From Paenibacillus foliorum (GTDB lineage Bacteria > Bacillota > Bacilli > Paenibacillales > NBRC-103111): 64,000 nt of DNA. The position numbers and the translations under genes are program-made. Below the pieces are notes generated by a model, which ran no database searches, was not told the origin of the DNA, and saw only the letters and a list, made by a program, of their open reading frames with translations. Shown in pieces: positions 34,476 through 43,747 of the stretch. The stretch covers positions 107,341-171,340 of the forward strand of contig NZ_WHOD01000097.1 of the NCBI RefSeq assembly GCF_013141765.1, read 5' to 3'. Every line of letters starts with the position of its first letter. Within the stretch, counting starts at the first letter, position 1.

Positions 34476-36580
34476 GGTACTTGTTTAATTAGGTCTTGAA
34501 AAAATTCACGCTGCAGCGTAATAAACACTACAGGTGTCTGAGTATGTATGGTTGCGGTACGGGGAATGTTGTGGAGCAAAGCCACTTCCCCGAAAAAGTC
34601 CCCGTCTGATAGTATGGCTACCCGTTTGCTTTCTCCGAACTCGTCCTTCTTCAATACTTCGACTTTTCCCCTTACTATGACGTAGAACTTATCGCCCGAG
34701 TCTCCCTCATGGATAATTGTCCGATCTTTGGCATAGGATTCAGTAGCAAAAAAATGGGAAATCTTCTGTAGGAAGGAATCATCCATATCAGAAAAAATAG
34801 GGAATAATTTAAGTCGTTCCGCACTAACCTCCACATGATAGCCATCTTCACTGATCTCAAACCCGGTCTGCTTTTGCCACGATTGCTTGTAACGTCCGCC
34901 AGATAGCTCCAGTAATTGTTGGTGTGAGCCTAGCTCCGCAATTTCCCCTTGATGAAGTACATAAATACAATCAGCATGTTCAGCTGAAGCGAGACGATGC
35001 GTTACGGATATAACGGTCCTCGTGGCGGTTAAGCGTTTTAGTGTCATGTTTATCGCTGCTTCTGTAGCCGGATCTAGTGCAGAGGTAGCTTCATCCAGAA
35101 TAAGAATAGCTGGATTACGAATAATAGCTCGGGCTATCGCAACACGCTGCCGCTGCCCACCGGACAGACGTCCACCCCGCTCGCCAACATCAGTTTCGTA
35201 TCCGTCCGGAAGACTCATGATGAAATCATGTATTTCTGCCGAACGTGCCGCATGGATAACTTCCTCATCACTGGCTTCAGGCTTGCCTAGCCGTATATTT
35301 TCCATAATAGATGACCGGAAAAGGAAGCTTTCCTGAAACACAATTCCGATTTGCGAACGAAGTGATTGCAGCGTGATCTCGCGTATGTTGGTTCCGTCGT
35401 AAAGTACAGATCCTTGCTGTGGATCATAAAAGCGCATCAGTAAATTAATAATTGTGCTTTTACCGGATCCACTGGCCCCGACAAAAGCGGCATAAGTTCC
35501 TTTTGGAATTGTAAGGCTGATACTATTGAGGTTTCGTTGTTCGGGAGTATAACCAAATATGACATTGCGAAACTCAATTTCACGTTCAAAGTGCTGTAGA
35601 CTACTGGCCATTTCGTTATCGGCAACACTTGGCTGCTCATCTAGAAGCTCACGAACACGCTGCATCCCGGAAGTGGCTTGAATAAACTGGGGAGCGAGCC
35701 AAGTGATAGCTGCTACCAAATAGCTAAGGCTAATAAGGATAGCACTGAATGCGAGCAGTGATCCAACGGAGAGAAATCCGAAAAAAGCAAGAACCGACCC
35801 AGCGCAAATAGTCATGAGGTTGAGAAGCATCGTACCCATATTTGTCGTGCGGTCTATTACGAAGTTTGAAAAGCTGGAGCGGCTGGATAGGGTTCTGTAA
35901 TTGGCGATACGATCATCAAAGCGCCGTATAAATAGCTGCTGCAGGCCAAATGCTTTAATGACGGGCTGGGCGCTTACATTTTCCTGAACGACTGTCGCAA
36001 TGTTAGCTTGCTCTTCTTTGAGCATGTAGCTCGCGTCATAGGCTTTCTGGCCGAATAATTTGGGTCCAATCAAGCATAGAGGGAGACCGATAACAGCTAG
36101 CAGTGCAAGCTGCCATTGCAAGAAGAAAAGCACTGTTACGTTCAAAATAAGACCCAATATTGATAATAGAGCATAAGGGATCAACATAATGAAGGTATCT
36201 ATGGATATCAAGTCATTATTGAACCGTGAAACGATGTCCCCGCCGTTAATTCGGTGGTAAAAATCAGTGGACAGGTTCTGCAGCTTCCCGAACAGCTGTC
36301 TATAATAATCCGTAACAATGCGGGAACCTAGTCCTGCGAACATGCGGTCGCGGTAGAGGCCAATAATTACTGAAGCGAGGGCAATGAACACCATAATACA
36401 AAGGATAACAACGAGATACGAATATTGGTGAGGGACAATGGCCATATCAATAATAAATTTAAAGCTTAATGGCATGAATGTTTCGTAAGCTAGCTCAACC
36501 AGAAGGGCAGCTAATAGAAGGGTGGTCTGGAGTTTGTACTGCAGGAAAGAGGAAACAATATGGCGAACGAAGGAAAGCAT
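34439..36580 (-). CDS. ABC exporter fused to a cyclic-nucleotide-binding domain
   Basis: A 713-residue protein. Residues 1-310 hold six membrane helices of an ABC exporter. Residues 335-575 form the ATPase: Walker A GASGSGKST (368-376), signature RLSGGQRQR, Walker B AILILDEATSALD and the switch histidine in SVTHRLAS. Residues 590-713 form a CAP_ED/cNMP-binding domain with the phosphate cassette GEVALL...PRTAT (about E665 and R674). The cassette keeps the glutamate and arginine that bind cyclic nucleotide in CAP and protein kinase A. AGGAGGTC precedes the start. The substrate is unknown; transport may be gated by a cyclic nucleotide or the domain may be structural. Confidence 0.88.
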   Translation of the reverse strand: MLSFVRHIVSSFLQYKLQTTLLLAALLVELAYETFMPLSFKFIIDMAIVPHQYSYLVVILCIMVFIALASVIIGLYRDRMFAGLGSRIVTDYYRQLFGKLQNLSTDFYHRINGGDIVSRFNNDLISIDTFIMLIPYALLSILGLILNVTVLFFLQWQLALLAVIGLPLCLIGPKLFGQKAYDASYMLKEEQANIATVVQENVSAQPVIKAFGLQQLFIRRFDDRIANYRTLSSRSSFSNFVIDRTTNMGTMLLNLMTICAGSVLAFFGFLSVGSLLAFSAILISLSYLVAAITWLAPQFIQATSGMQRVRELLDEQPSVADNEMASSLQHFEREIEFRNVIFGYTPEQRNLNSISLTIPKGTYAAFVGASGSGKSTIINLLMRFYDPQQGSVLYDGTNIREITLQSLRSQIGIVFQESFLFRSSIMENIRLGKPEASDEEVIHAARSAEIHDFIMSLPDGYETDVGERGGRLSGGQRQRVAIARAIIRNPAILILDEATSALDPATEAAINMTLKRLTATRTVISVTHRLASAEHADCIYVLHQGEIAELGSHQQLLELSGGRYKQSWQKQTGFEISEDGYHVEVSAERLKLFPIFSDMDDSFLQKISHFFATESYAKDRTIIHEGDSGDKFYVIVRGKVEVLKKDEFGESKRVAILSDGDFFGEVALLHNIPRTATIHTQTPVVFITLQREFFQDLIKQVPHLTSIMEARSK

Positions 36581-37007
36581 GAATGACCTCCTGGATTTAA
36601 CGAACAGATTGATTTATTTTATCATAATTTGTGGTAATTTTGTTCGGTTAAAAACGAGCATTCTTCCGCTATTATCCAATTCACCTTCGTGGATGCAGCA
36701 TGGTTATTTAATAGGACACCTGATGACCTCTCGGATTCAGATTGTAAGATCGAATTCGTATGTTACCAGATGCAGGAAGTACGTCAATATGTGGTAAGAC
36801 AATAAATCAGCGTTCGTGCATAGAGGTCAGTGATAACGATTTACTTGCAAACCGCTAAGGGCGTCCATATGGGTTGATTGCTTTTGTTAATCAGTACATT
36901 CATATTTTTTCATGTTGCAGGTACTTTTAAAACTGCAGAAGGGTAGATTTCAGTTTACCTGGTTAAATAGGGATGGTAAGCTAATATCGATTCGTAGTAG
37001 AGGCGGT
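36581..37007. other. Divergent intergenic region between ABC exporter and chromate transporter
   Basis: A loose inverted repeat, TTAACGAACA (36597-36606) and TGTTCGGTTAA (36641-36651), lies near the exporter start. A plus-strand frame at 36640-36805 encodes a protein-like sequence (LFNRTPDDLSDSD...) but has no start codon or ribosome site and may be a gene remnant. Confidence 0.4.
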
Positions 37008-38204
37008 GTGAGCTTGAGTAGCAGAACTTCATTATTTGAAATACTAAAAGTATCTTTTCAATTGGGATTGACCTCCTTCGGAGGGCCCGTTGCCCATCTA
37101 GGCTACTTTCATGAGGAATATGTGAAGAGGCGTAAGTGGATCGATGAACGAAGCTACGCTGATTTGGTAGCATTATGCCAGTTTCTCCCAGGTCCGGCTA
37201 GCAGTCAGGTAGGAATGGGAATTGGCTACATGCGAGGAGGCGTGATTGGCGCTATTCTGGCATGGTTAGGGTTTACCTTGCCTTCGGCAGTAGGCTTGGC
37301 TTTGTTCGCATACTTGTGCCAAGGCTTGGATGTTGGTAGCACGGGATGGATTCACGGGCTCAAGCTAGCGGCAGTAGCGATTGTTGCTCAAGCGGTGTGG
37401 GGTATGGGGAAAAACCTGATACCTGACCGGAGCAGAGCGACGATAGCGATTTTAACTTGCATGACGATGCTGCTTTTCAACTCGGCGCTTATTCAAATTG
37501 CGCTTATTGCAGCAGCAGGCATACTCGGTTCATGGTTATATAAGAATGCTGCTGGGAGCAGTGGCAATGCACATGTTCTGCTAGCAGCTCCCCCCTCCAA
37601 ACATAAAGAACTCGCCATCTGCTGTTTGCTTGCATTTTTTGGCTTATTGATATTGCTGCCGTTGCTTCGATCTATTTATCCGTCTCAGTGGGTTGCTATT
37701 TTCGACAGCTTCTACCGATCCGGTTCGCTAGTATTTGGCGGCGGGCATGTAATGCTGCCTTTGCTTGAAAAGGAAGTCGTACCTTCCGGTTGGATGAGTC
37801 AAGAGCAATTCCTTGCAGGTTACGGAGCGACGCAAGCGATTCCGGGCCCGTTATCAACGTTCGCATCCTATCTGGGCTTCGTTATTCATGGCTGGGGCGG
37901 TGCAGCTGTGGCTACAGTTGCGATCTTCCTTCCTGCTTTCCTGCTTGTCATGGGCGCAATTCCTTTCTGGGAAATGCTTCGGAAGCAGCCACAGGTCAGG
38001 GGTGCTTTATTAGGTATTAATGCATCTGTCGTCGGTATTTTGTTGGCAGCCCTATATGATCCGGTATGGGTGAGTGCGGTGCGGACACCTGGCGATTTTG
38101 GCTTGGCGCTAGCGTTATTTGGTGCGCTTATTTATTGGAAGCTGGCGCCTTGGATTGTCGTTGTTGCTGCCGCTGCTGGAGGCATGCTGCTTACGTTGAT
38201 TTAA
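37008..38204 (+). CDS. chrA: Chromate transporter family protein (ChrA-type)
   Basis: A 398-residue membrane protein made of two CHR domains. The first has FQLGLTSFGGPVAHLGYF and LCQFLPGPASSQVGMGIGY (residues about 20-70). The second has SGSLVFGGGHVMLPLLEKEVV and GATQAIPGPLSTFASYLG. This long two-domain type exports chromate in characterised cases. The start is uncertain: the frame opens at 36912, while GTG 37008 or TTG 37014 behind AGAGGCGG gives the usual length. No chromate regulator or reductase is next to it. Confidence 0.83.
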   Translation: MSLSSRTSLFEILKVSFQLGLTSFGGPVAHLGYFHEEYVKRRKWIDERSYADLVALCQFLPGPASSQVGMGIGYMRGGVIGAILAWLGFTLPSAVGLALFAYLCQGLDVGSTGWIHGLKLAAVAIVAQAVWGMGKNLIPDRSRATIAILTCMTMLLFNSALIQIALIAAAGILGSWLYKNAAGSSGNAHVLLAAPPSKHKELAICCLLAFFGLLILLPLLRSIYPSQWVAIFDSFYRSGSLVFGGGHVMLPLLEKEVVPSGWMSQEQFLAGYGATQAIPGPLSTFASYLGFVIHGWGGAAVATVAIFLPAFLLVMGAIPFWEMLRKQPQVRGALLGINASVVGILLAALYDPVWVSAVRTPGDFGLALALFGALIYWKLAPWIVVVAAAAGGMLLTLI

Positions 38205-38514
38205 ACAGCGAAGTGGCGGAAACAGGGGAGCTAGCAGCACCTTACCGCTGGCCTGTCGATATTTTACATTATTTCCCGAGAAATATTAAGTTGGATTTTC
38301 CAATTTTCCTCAGCATTTTGCAGCATCTTGAATGTCGTCGAATGATGTTCAGAGCTTATTTAAGACTGTTGTAACTCCAGATATGTTTAGGTCTTAGCCA
38401 CGAAATAGACAAAAATTGTCGATATAGGAAGAAATGTAAAGAAACTGTAACCTTTCAGCAAATTAAACCGTTTATAATCGTAACCATCGATTTAGAAAGA
38501 AACGAGGGAATTCG
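38205..38514. other. Intergenic region before the LCP gene
   Basis: 310 bases. A TATAAT at 38473-38478 lies 37 bases before the LCP start, but a good -35 at the right distance is missing. Nothing else was recognised. Confidence 0.5.
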
Positions 38515-39825
38515 ATGAAAAAAATAATTCTAAAAATTACGTTAGCCAGCGCAGTTGCTATTGCTGCAACTGTTGGTATTTACGCTTATAACATATACGA
38601 AACAACCACAGTAGCGATAGATAAAATCGGAACGCCGGAGGTGGTGCCAGTAGAGCAGTCAGCAAAGGTGAAGCCGCTTACGCTGCTGATGATGGGCATT
38701 GATTATCGCCCGGAATCCGGAAGTTTGAACTCAGATGTTATTATGGTGGTCACAGTGAACCCTGAGCAGCACTCCGCTACCCTTGTCTCCCTGCCGAGAG
38801 ACTTACAGATGGCGCCCAAAGGCCTTCCGTCACGAAAAGCTAACTATTATTATCCCTATTTTAATAACGCGGAAAAGAATAGCGCATTTGTAGAGACGAA
38901 AAAAGTGTTTAGCGACTTTATGGGCGTTCCAATCGATTATATGGTAACCATAGATTTCGATGGTTTTCGTCAGGTTGTTGACCTGATGGGCGGTTTAACG
39001 ATCAATGTAGATATGGACATGCGCTATGTGGATGATGAAGACGGAACTGATATTAATTTGAAAAAAGGGATAGCTAAGCTAAGCGGCAAGCAGACGCTGG
39101 ATTTTGTGCGTTACCGTAAGTCTAACCGGAATACAGATGATTCAAGCGATTTGGCTCGGAACCAAAGGCAACAGCAGGTGTTGAACCAGCTAATGAGTTC
39201 ACTGAAAAGCACGGGTGGCGTAACTAAGCTGGGACAAATCATTGAAACCGTCGGAAGCCATATGAAGACGGATGTGCCTGCTTCCCAGATTAGAGATTTG
39301 ATGACGACTTATTTTGATATTTCTCCATCGGATGTAAACTATGTACATTTGGATGGAGAATGGGAGAGCCCTTACATAATCGTTAAGGATGAGGAATTAG
39401 AGCTGGCACGGGCTGCTTTAAAGAAACAGCTAGGGGATAAGGGAGCAGCTGTGGTCGGTGAAGATAAAGCTGCGGCCGGTTTGGGTACAGGTAGCGGAAA
39501 TGGGAAAGAATCGGTTCCAGGCTCCGGCTCCAGCAGCAGTAAGGGAAGCGGCACGGGAGCAAGCGGGGGTTCGAGCGGAAAAGGCAATTCGAGCTCAGGC
39601 GCGGGAACTGGAACTGGAAATGCTGCAGGCACCAGTACAGGCAAGGGAGGGGGCAGCCAGACTAAGTCGGAAGATCGCCCAAATAAAGATGGGAATGGCG
39701 CAGCTGATCCCGGTGGCAATAGTGTAGGTGAAGCGACGTATGGCAGTAAGGACGGGAAGGAAATCGCACCAAAATCACCTGTGATTATACCGCCTATCCC
39801 ACCTAAGGCTGGGTCAAATCCTTAG
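38515..39825 (+). CDS. LytR-CpsA-Psr (LCP) family cell wall ligase with Ser/Gly-rich tail
   Basis: A 436-residue membrane-anchored protein. The N-terminal helix covers residues 5-26. The LCP domain (about 50-240) has LLMMGIDYRP, SDVIMVVTVNP, SLPRDLQM with the active-site arginine, FDGFRQVVDLMGGLTINV and LDFVRYRKSN. LCP enzymes transfer teichoic acids or other polymers from undecaprenyl phosphate to peptidoglycan. The last 140 residues are a low-complexity chain of glycine, serine, lysine and threonine ending in IIPPIPPKAG, which probably spans or binds the wall. AACGAGGG precedes the start. Confidence 0.9.
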   Translation: MKKIILKITLASAVAIAATVGIYAYNIYETTTVAIDKIGTPEVVPVEQSAKVKPLTLLMMGIDYRPESGSLNSDVIMVVTVNPEQHSATLVSLPRDLQMAPKGLPSRKANYYYPYFNNAEKNSAFVETKKVFSDFMGVPIDYMVTIDFDGFRQVVDLMGGLTINVDMDMRYVDDEDGTDINLKKGIAKLSGKQTLDFVRYRKSNRNTDDSSDLARNQRQQQVLNQLMSSLKSTGGVTKLGQIIETVGSHMKTDVPASQIRDLMTTYFDISPSDVNYVHLDGEWESPYIIVKDEELELARAALKKQLGDKGAAVVGEDKAAAGLGTGSGNGKESVPGSGSSSSKGSGTGASGGSSGKGNSSSGAGTGTGNAAGTSTGKGGGSQTKSEDRPNKDGNGAADPGGNSVGEATYGSKDGKEIAPKSPVIIPPIPPKAGSNP

Positions 39826-39864
39826 CCATAATCCCTTTGCAATAATAAAGGAGGTTGAATAGCA

Positions 39865-40548
39865 ATGACCCGAAGAATTGGATGCTATCATGCTCATTAT
39901 TCGAATATTGATTATATTCAACAAGCTTTAGAGCCTTACGATACGGAGCTGATCCATTTTGTAGATCCGGGATTAGACAGACTAAAAGGGGACGCCGACT
40001 TCTCAACTGAGAGAGGACAGCGTAAAATCGCTGACATGCTGGGGTGGATCGCATCTAGTCATGTGGATGCGATCTTGGTTACATGCACCTATTTTACTGC
40101 TAACCTAACAGAGGAGCTGGAGCGAACGCTTCCGGTTCCTGTTATCAAAATTGATGATCCTATGCTTGCTCAGATATGCACCAGTGATGAGCCACAGCTG
40201 CTCGTGTTCACCAATCCGGCGACTGTGGAAGGTACGATGAGCAGAGTGCAGCGATACGCCCAGAGAGTAGGGAAAGCACCGCAGGTGCACATTCATTTAC
40301 TTGATAATGCATTCCAATTAATTATGATGGGGAAAAGGCGGGCCTATACTGAATTGGTGTCGACAGGGCTGGAACGGTTAGTTGTTCAGTATCCTCAACA
40401 TCAATTATGGGCTATCCAACTATCTATGCTGCCTGCAGCTGTGCAAGTATCATTAGCAGGAAATATTCGAATTGGTAACCCGTTAGATGCATTGACTGGG
40501 GAGATGGTAAAGCTTTTGAAGCTGGAGCGATTACCTCATTGTAAATAA
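39865..40548 (+). CDS. Asp/Glu racemase-fold protein, function unknown
   Basis: A 227-residue soluble protein. DAILVTCTYFTANL (residues 69-82) resembles the first cysteine site of the aspartate/glutamate/hydantoin racemase superfamily, and LLVFTNPATVEGTMSR and the following alternating pattern fit the fold. The second catalytic cysteine is not evident (WAIQLSML at the expected place), so racemase activity is doubtful. AAGGAGGTTG precedes the start, 39 bases behind the LCP gene. Confidence 0.65.
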   Translation: MTRRIGCYHAHYSNIDYIQQALEPYDTELIHFVDPGLDRLKGDADFSTERGQRKIADMLGWIASSHVDAILVTCTYFTANLTEELERTLPVPVIKIDDPMLAQICTSDEPQLLVFTNPATVEGTMSRVQRYAQRVGKAPQVHIHLLDNAFQLIMMGKRRAYTELVSTGLERLVVQYPQHQLWAIQLSMLPAAVQVSLAGNIRIGNPLDALTGEMVKLLKLERLPHCK

Positions 40549-40672
40549 GCGTCCGCATTGATTTTCACCAATAGAACTTACAAGGGCTACAAAACGGAGA
40601 GCTTTAACAGAGATCAGGGTTTTCATTGTGTCTATTCATATACGATAGCCCGCGTTTGTAACATGATGGAGG

Positions 40673-40727
40673 GAGAGCTGAACCAGCAAAGAAGAGGGCC
40701 TGCGCCCTCCAATAAATTTCAGCTCTC
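40673..40727. terminator. Nested hairpin between convergent genes
   Basis: GAGAGCTGAA (40673-40682) pairs with TTCAGCTCTC (40718-40727), enclosing GAGGGC-CTGC-GCCCTC. It lies between the racemase-fold and DedA genes. Confidence 0.65.
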
Positions 40728-40740
40728 TGTTCAACAGCGG

Positions 40741-41355
40741 CTAGCTTAGGCTTGCCGCTTTATTCTTGTATTTTCCGTATAGCTTGACGATCATGAAAAT
40801 GGCCAATAACACAATCGGCAGCCATATTATTTTAAATGCATGCTGATGGATAAGGGCGCCTAGCTCATCGATATAATCGCCGAATAACCGGCCAGCAGTA
40901 AAGAAAACTAAAGTCCAAACGAATCCGGTCGAATAGGAAAGGAGGGCATAACGAGGGAACGTCATCTTGTTAAGACCGACAATATAAGGCACAACATGCC
41001 TAACCACTGGGAGGAAATAGCTGATAACTAAGGCGAAGCTTCCATATTTCTCTATCAGGTTTTCTGACGCTATTAAATACTTCTCCATCTTCTTCTTTCG
41101 CTTCAGCTTCTCAATGACCGGCTTACCAATAAATCTACCCAGTACGTAGCCAAGGCTTAGTCCAGAGATAACACCCAAATAAGTCACAATAAAAGCGGGG
41201 ACAACCTGCAGTATCCCGTTAGCTGTCACGGCTCCTCCGGTCATCACTATAACCTCATCGGGAACTGGCATACCAACAATGCCTAACCACAAAGCAAAAA
41301 ACAATGCCGCGTAACCATACTGTCCAATCATAGACAGCAGCATATCGTAGTTCAT
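40741..41355 (-). CDS. DedA-family membrane protein
   Basis: A 204-residue DedA/SNARE-associated (VTT) protein. It has GYAALFFALWLGIVGMPVPDEVIVMTGG, GRFIGKPVIEK and FLPVVRHVVPYIVGLNKM (the conserved arginine loop). DedA proteins include undecaprenyl phosphate and phosphatidylethanolamine flippases. The frame reaches 41433, but GGGAGTTGGG before the ATG at 41355 gives the start, one base after the methyltransferase stop. The two genes are therefore probably coupled. Confidence 0.88.
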   Translation of the reverse strand: MNYDMLLSMIGQYGYAALFFALWLGIVGMPVPDEVIVMTGGAVTANGILQVVPAFIVTYLGVISGLSLGYVLGRFIGKPVIEKLKRKKKMEKYLIASENLIEKYGSFALVISYFLPVVRHVVPYIVGLNKMTFPRYALLSYSTGFVWTLVFFTAGRLFGDYIDELGALIHQHAFKIIWLPIVLLAIFMIVKLYGKYKNKAASLS

Positions 41356-41356
41356 T

Positions 41357-41941
41357 CTAACCCAACTCCCTCTTACGGCAAACATATACAAACGCAGGTG
41401 GCAGATTAAATGGGACAACCTTAATTTGCTCAATATGAAAATATTGGCTCAACAGCTGTTTCATCTGTAAAGAATACTGAAAAGCAACAAAGAGTCCATC
41501 AGGCTTAAGAGATGCTACAATCTCATCCATCAGCCGCATGCGCAGCTCCTCCGGAAAGTTGAAAAAAGGAAGTCCGCTTATAATAGCATCCAGCTGCTCG
41601 ATTCCCTCCGTACTAAGAGCTTCTTGAATATTACTGGCATCAGGATGACAGTGATATTCCGGATATTGCCGGGCCAGCTGCTTTCTCAAGACGGGCTCTT
41701 TTTCAAATAATAAAATCCGGGTATTTTCCTTTGCAGCGATTTGAATTTGTTTGGTTACAGGGCCCGTTCCTGAGCCAAGCTCTGCAACTGCTTTTACGTT
41801 GTCCCATGGGATGCTTCTAGTTAGAGCTTGTGCTAAATATTTGGAGCTTGGAGTAATACTGCCTACATCTTTGGGCGAGCGTAAAAATTTATTTAGAAAC
41901 AGGAATTTCTCCTGAACCAAGGCGGTTATTTGCACGATCAT
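41357..41941 (-). CDS. SAM-dependent methyltransferase (phospholipid methyltransferase-like)
   Basis: A 194-residue class I methyltransferase. The cofactor motif is VAELGSGTGPVTKQI, with LLFEKEPVLRKQL as the acidic second strand and IISGLPFFNFP as motif IV. The leading FLNKFLRSPKDVGSITPSSKYLA is the pattern of PmtA/KsgA-like phospholipid N-methyltransferases. Co-transcription with a DedA lipid transporter supports a lipid substrate. The start has GAGGAAAT upstream. Confidence 0.82.
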   Translation of the reverse strand: MIVQITALVQEKFLFLNKFLRSPKDVGSITPSSKYLAQALTRSIPWDNVKAVAELGSGTGPVTKQIQIAAKENTRILLFEKEPVLRKQLARQYPEYHCHPDASNIQEALSTEGIEQLDAIISGLPFFNFPEELRMRLMDEIVASLKPDGLFVAFQYSLQMKQLLSQYFHIEQIKVVPFNLPPAFVYVCRKRELG

Positions 41942-42062
41942 TATTATTTCCTCCTCATATACAATTCACTAAAAACATCATACATATTTTGGGATATGAG
42001 GTTCAACTGTCTGTGGTCCTGATTTGAACTGGACTAAAGGCTAGGATGCTTGTACGAGGAAA

Positions 42063-42088
42063 TAAAAAAACACGGTATATACCGTGTT
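42063..42088 (-). terminator. Terminator of the 32-residue protein gene
   Basis: A perfect palindrome, AACACGGTATATACCGTGTT (42069-42088), followed on the minus strand by seven T. It lies 37 bases after the small gene's stop. Confidence 0.85.
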
Positions 42089-42124
42089 AGTATGGCGGAG
42101 ACCCGCAGGGCTTCCGATTCTTTA

Positions 42125-42223
42125 TTAATTCATAGTCTGTAGGACCTGATAAGTTACTACGAGAACAAACGTTATCAAGGTGGCGCCTGTTACATAAGAA
42201 AATCGTTTGCATGAGAATGTCAT
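42125..42223 (-). CDS. 32-residue single-pass membrane protein, new small gene
   Basis: A strong ribosome site, AAAAGGAGAG, stands 7 bases before an ATG at 42223. The 32-residue product starts MTFSCKRFSYVTG, continues with a hydrophobic stretch, ATLITFVLVVTYQVL, and ends QTMN. It stops at TAA 42125-42127, and a perfect rho-independent terminator follows. This ribosome site, short hydrophobic frame and dedicated terminator together make a real transcript likely. It lies between the glycosyltransferase and methyltransferase genes, all on the minus strand. No function is known to me. Confidence 0.7.
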   Translation of the reverse strand: MTFSCKRFSYVTGATLITFVLVVTYQVLQTMN

Positions 42224-42347
42224 GGCGGTTCTCTCCTTTTAAATAAGTAAAAGTACAGCGAAAGACAGATCAACTATTAAGTGCCTTATACGCTATATGT
42301 ATATTCTATAATAGCATATCCTTTGCTAGTGTTAAACTTTTGTGAAG

Positions 42348-43598
42348 CTATCCCATTTTCTTAAGCTCGTCCAACGGATAAAACGTACCGCGCCAATAAA
42401 TACCGCCCTGTCGGAGCGTCAGCCAGACGGAACGGACGATGATATAGCATAGTAAACAGACGGTGAGCGGCAGAGCTATTATTTCTTTGCCATTATGCCC
42501 AATTAAGGAACTGATGAGACGCAGGTATACAACGAGGAGGATTAGGATGGAGCCGATATACAGCCACAAGGCCCAACCACTCAAAATAAAGACGGCAATA
42601 AAGGGGAAAAGGAACATCAGGAGCTGTCCCAATACACCGAATGCTGCTAGACGGATACGGTAATGAAAGCCGGAAAATAAGTTTTTCTCTAAGCCCCGGA
42701 TGGCCTCGCCCAATGAGGAATACCATTCAACCGCGATATGTTCTCTACCTGAGGCAAGTCGTTGACGCAGCCCGGCTTGCTTGACACGTATCCCCAGCTG
42801 CAGATCATCATCGGGGCGCAGCGCGAATGCTTTGTGGGTTCCGATGTCCTCGTAAGCCTTACGTGTCATCAGATTAAAAGCGCCCACGCCCATACCATGC
42901 TTTTGCTGGTTGTCGATATTGGCCCGCCAAGGCCTCATATACAAGCTGAAGGTAAAGAAAAAGTATTGCACGAATGCCCGCAGCCAGAAGCCGCGTACAT
43001 TCATATCAGGAGCTAGGGTTAGATGGTCAACACTATGTTCCTTCATATAGTGGATGGAATCAGCTATGGTAGTAGGTTGAAACAGTACATCAGCGTCTGT
43101 GAATAAAATATATTGTCCACGTGCCTGCTGATACCCTTGATATAGAGCATGATTCTTACCTATCCAGCCTGCGGGTAGCGAGGTAACATGAATGATCCGC
43201 AGCGGAACCGGAATATGCTGTCGGCCCTCCGACCATTTACGCAGCTCTTCCAGCTTGCGTCCGGTATCGTCTTGAGATCGGTCATTTACGGCGATAATTT
43301 CTAGCCGGGGATACGTTTGATTCAGCAGATGCTTAACTGTCTCCGCAATGGATGCTTCTTCTTCTTTTGCAGCGATTACGACGGAAACAAGGGGGAATTC
43401 ATGGTCCGCCTTCACTTGGCGCTGCTGTCTTGCTTTGCTTATAAAAACTACGTTTGAGGCCAGAGCTTCTTCATCCTTATGGTCTTCTTTCACGCTATGT
43501 GGCAGATGCAGCATAAGCTCACGAGAACGGTATGTATCCCAAAGCATATATAACCAATAGGATATGGTGACGATGGCCAGCAGTTGGAGTACTAGCAT
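42348..43598 (-). CDS. Family 2 glycosyltransferase, membrane-bound
   Basis: A 416-residue processive-type GT2. There is one helix at the N-terminus and three to four at the C-terminus around a cytoplasmic GT-A domain: FPLVSVVIAAKEEEASI, IIAVNDRSQDDTG, YILFTDADVLF (the DxD-like metal site), FALRPDDDLQLGIRV. The C-terminal GGIYWRGTFYPLDELKK resembles carotenoid (CrtQ-like) and hydroxyacyl glycosyltransferases. The start at 43598 follows GGGAGGG; the longer frame to 43631 is less likely. The acceptor is unknown. Confidence 0.83.
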   Translation of the reverse strand: MLVLQLLAIVTISYWLYMLWDTYRSRELMLHLPHSVKEDHKDEEALASNVVFISKARQQRQVKADHEFPLVSVVIAAKEEEASIAETVKHLLNQTYPRLEIIAVNDRSQDDTGRKLEELRKWSEGRQHIPVPLRIIHVTSLPAGWIGKNHALYQGYQQARGQYILFTDADVLFQPTTIADSIHYMKEHSVDHLTLAPDMNVRGFWLRAFVQYFFFTFSLYMRPWRANIDNQQKHGMGVGAFNLMTRKAYEDIGTHKAFALRPDDDLQLGIRVKQAGLRQRLASGREHIAVEWYSSLGEAIRGLEKNLFSGFHYRIRLAAFGVLGQLLMFLFPFIAVFILSGWALWLYIGSILILLVVYLRLISSLIGHNGKEIIALPLTVCLLCYIIVRSVWLTLRQGGIYWRGTFYPLDELKKMG

Positions 43599-43747
43599 AG
43601 GTGTACCCTCCCAGAATTGCTTTTTTGGCATTATATCATGTGCTGCGACAGGACGACAAATCCTTCTGTGGCTGTGCTACAATAAGTAAGCTAAGCGTTT
43701 GTTCGAGCTGTCCGGCGCCATATTGAGAGGAAAACAGGGGGGAGCGG

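Larger units (their letters stand above)
41942..42347. other. Intergenic region containing a small gene
   Basis: About 400 bases. It holds a 32-codon gene (42125-42223) and its terminator (42063-42088), both on the minus strand. Nothing else was seen. Confidence 0.65.

Noticed and set aside
36640..36805. Protein-like frame (LFNRTPDDLSDSD...) before chrA
   Set aside because: There is no start codon or ribosome site and a stop lies just upstream. It may be a gene remnant but cannot be supported alone.
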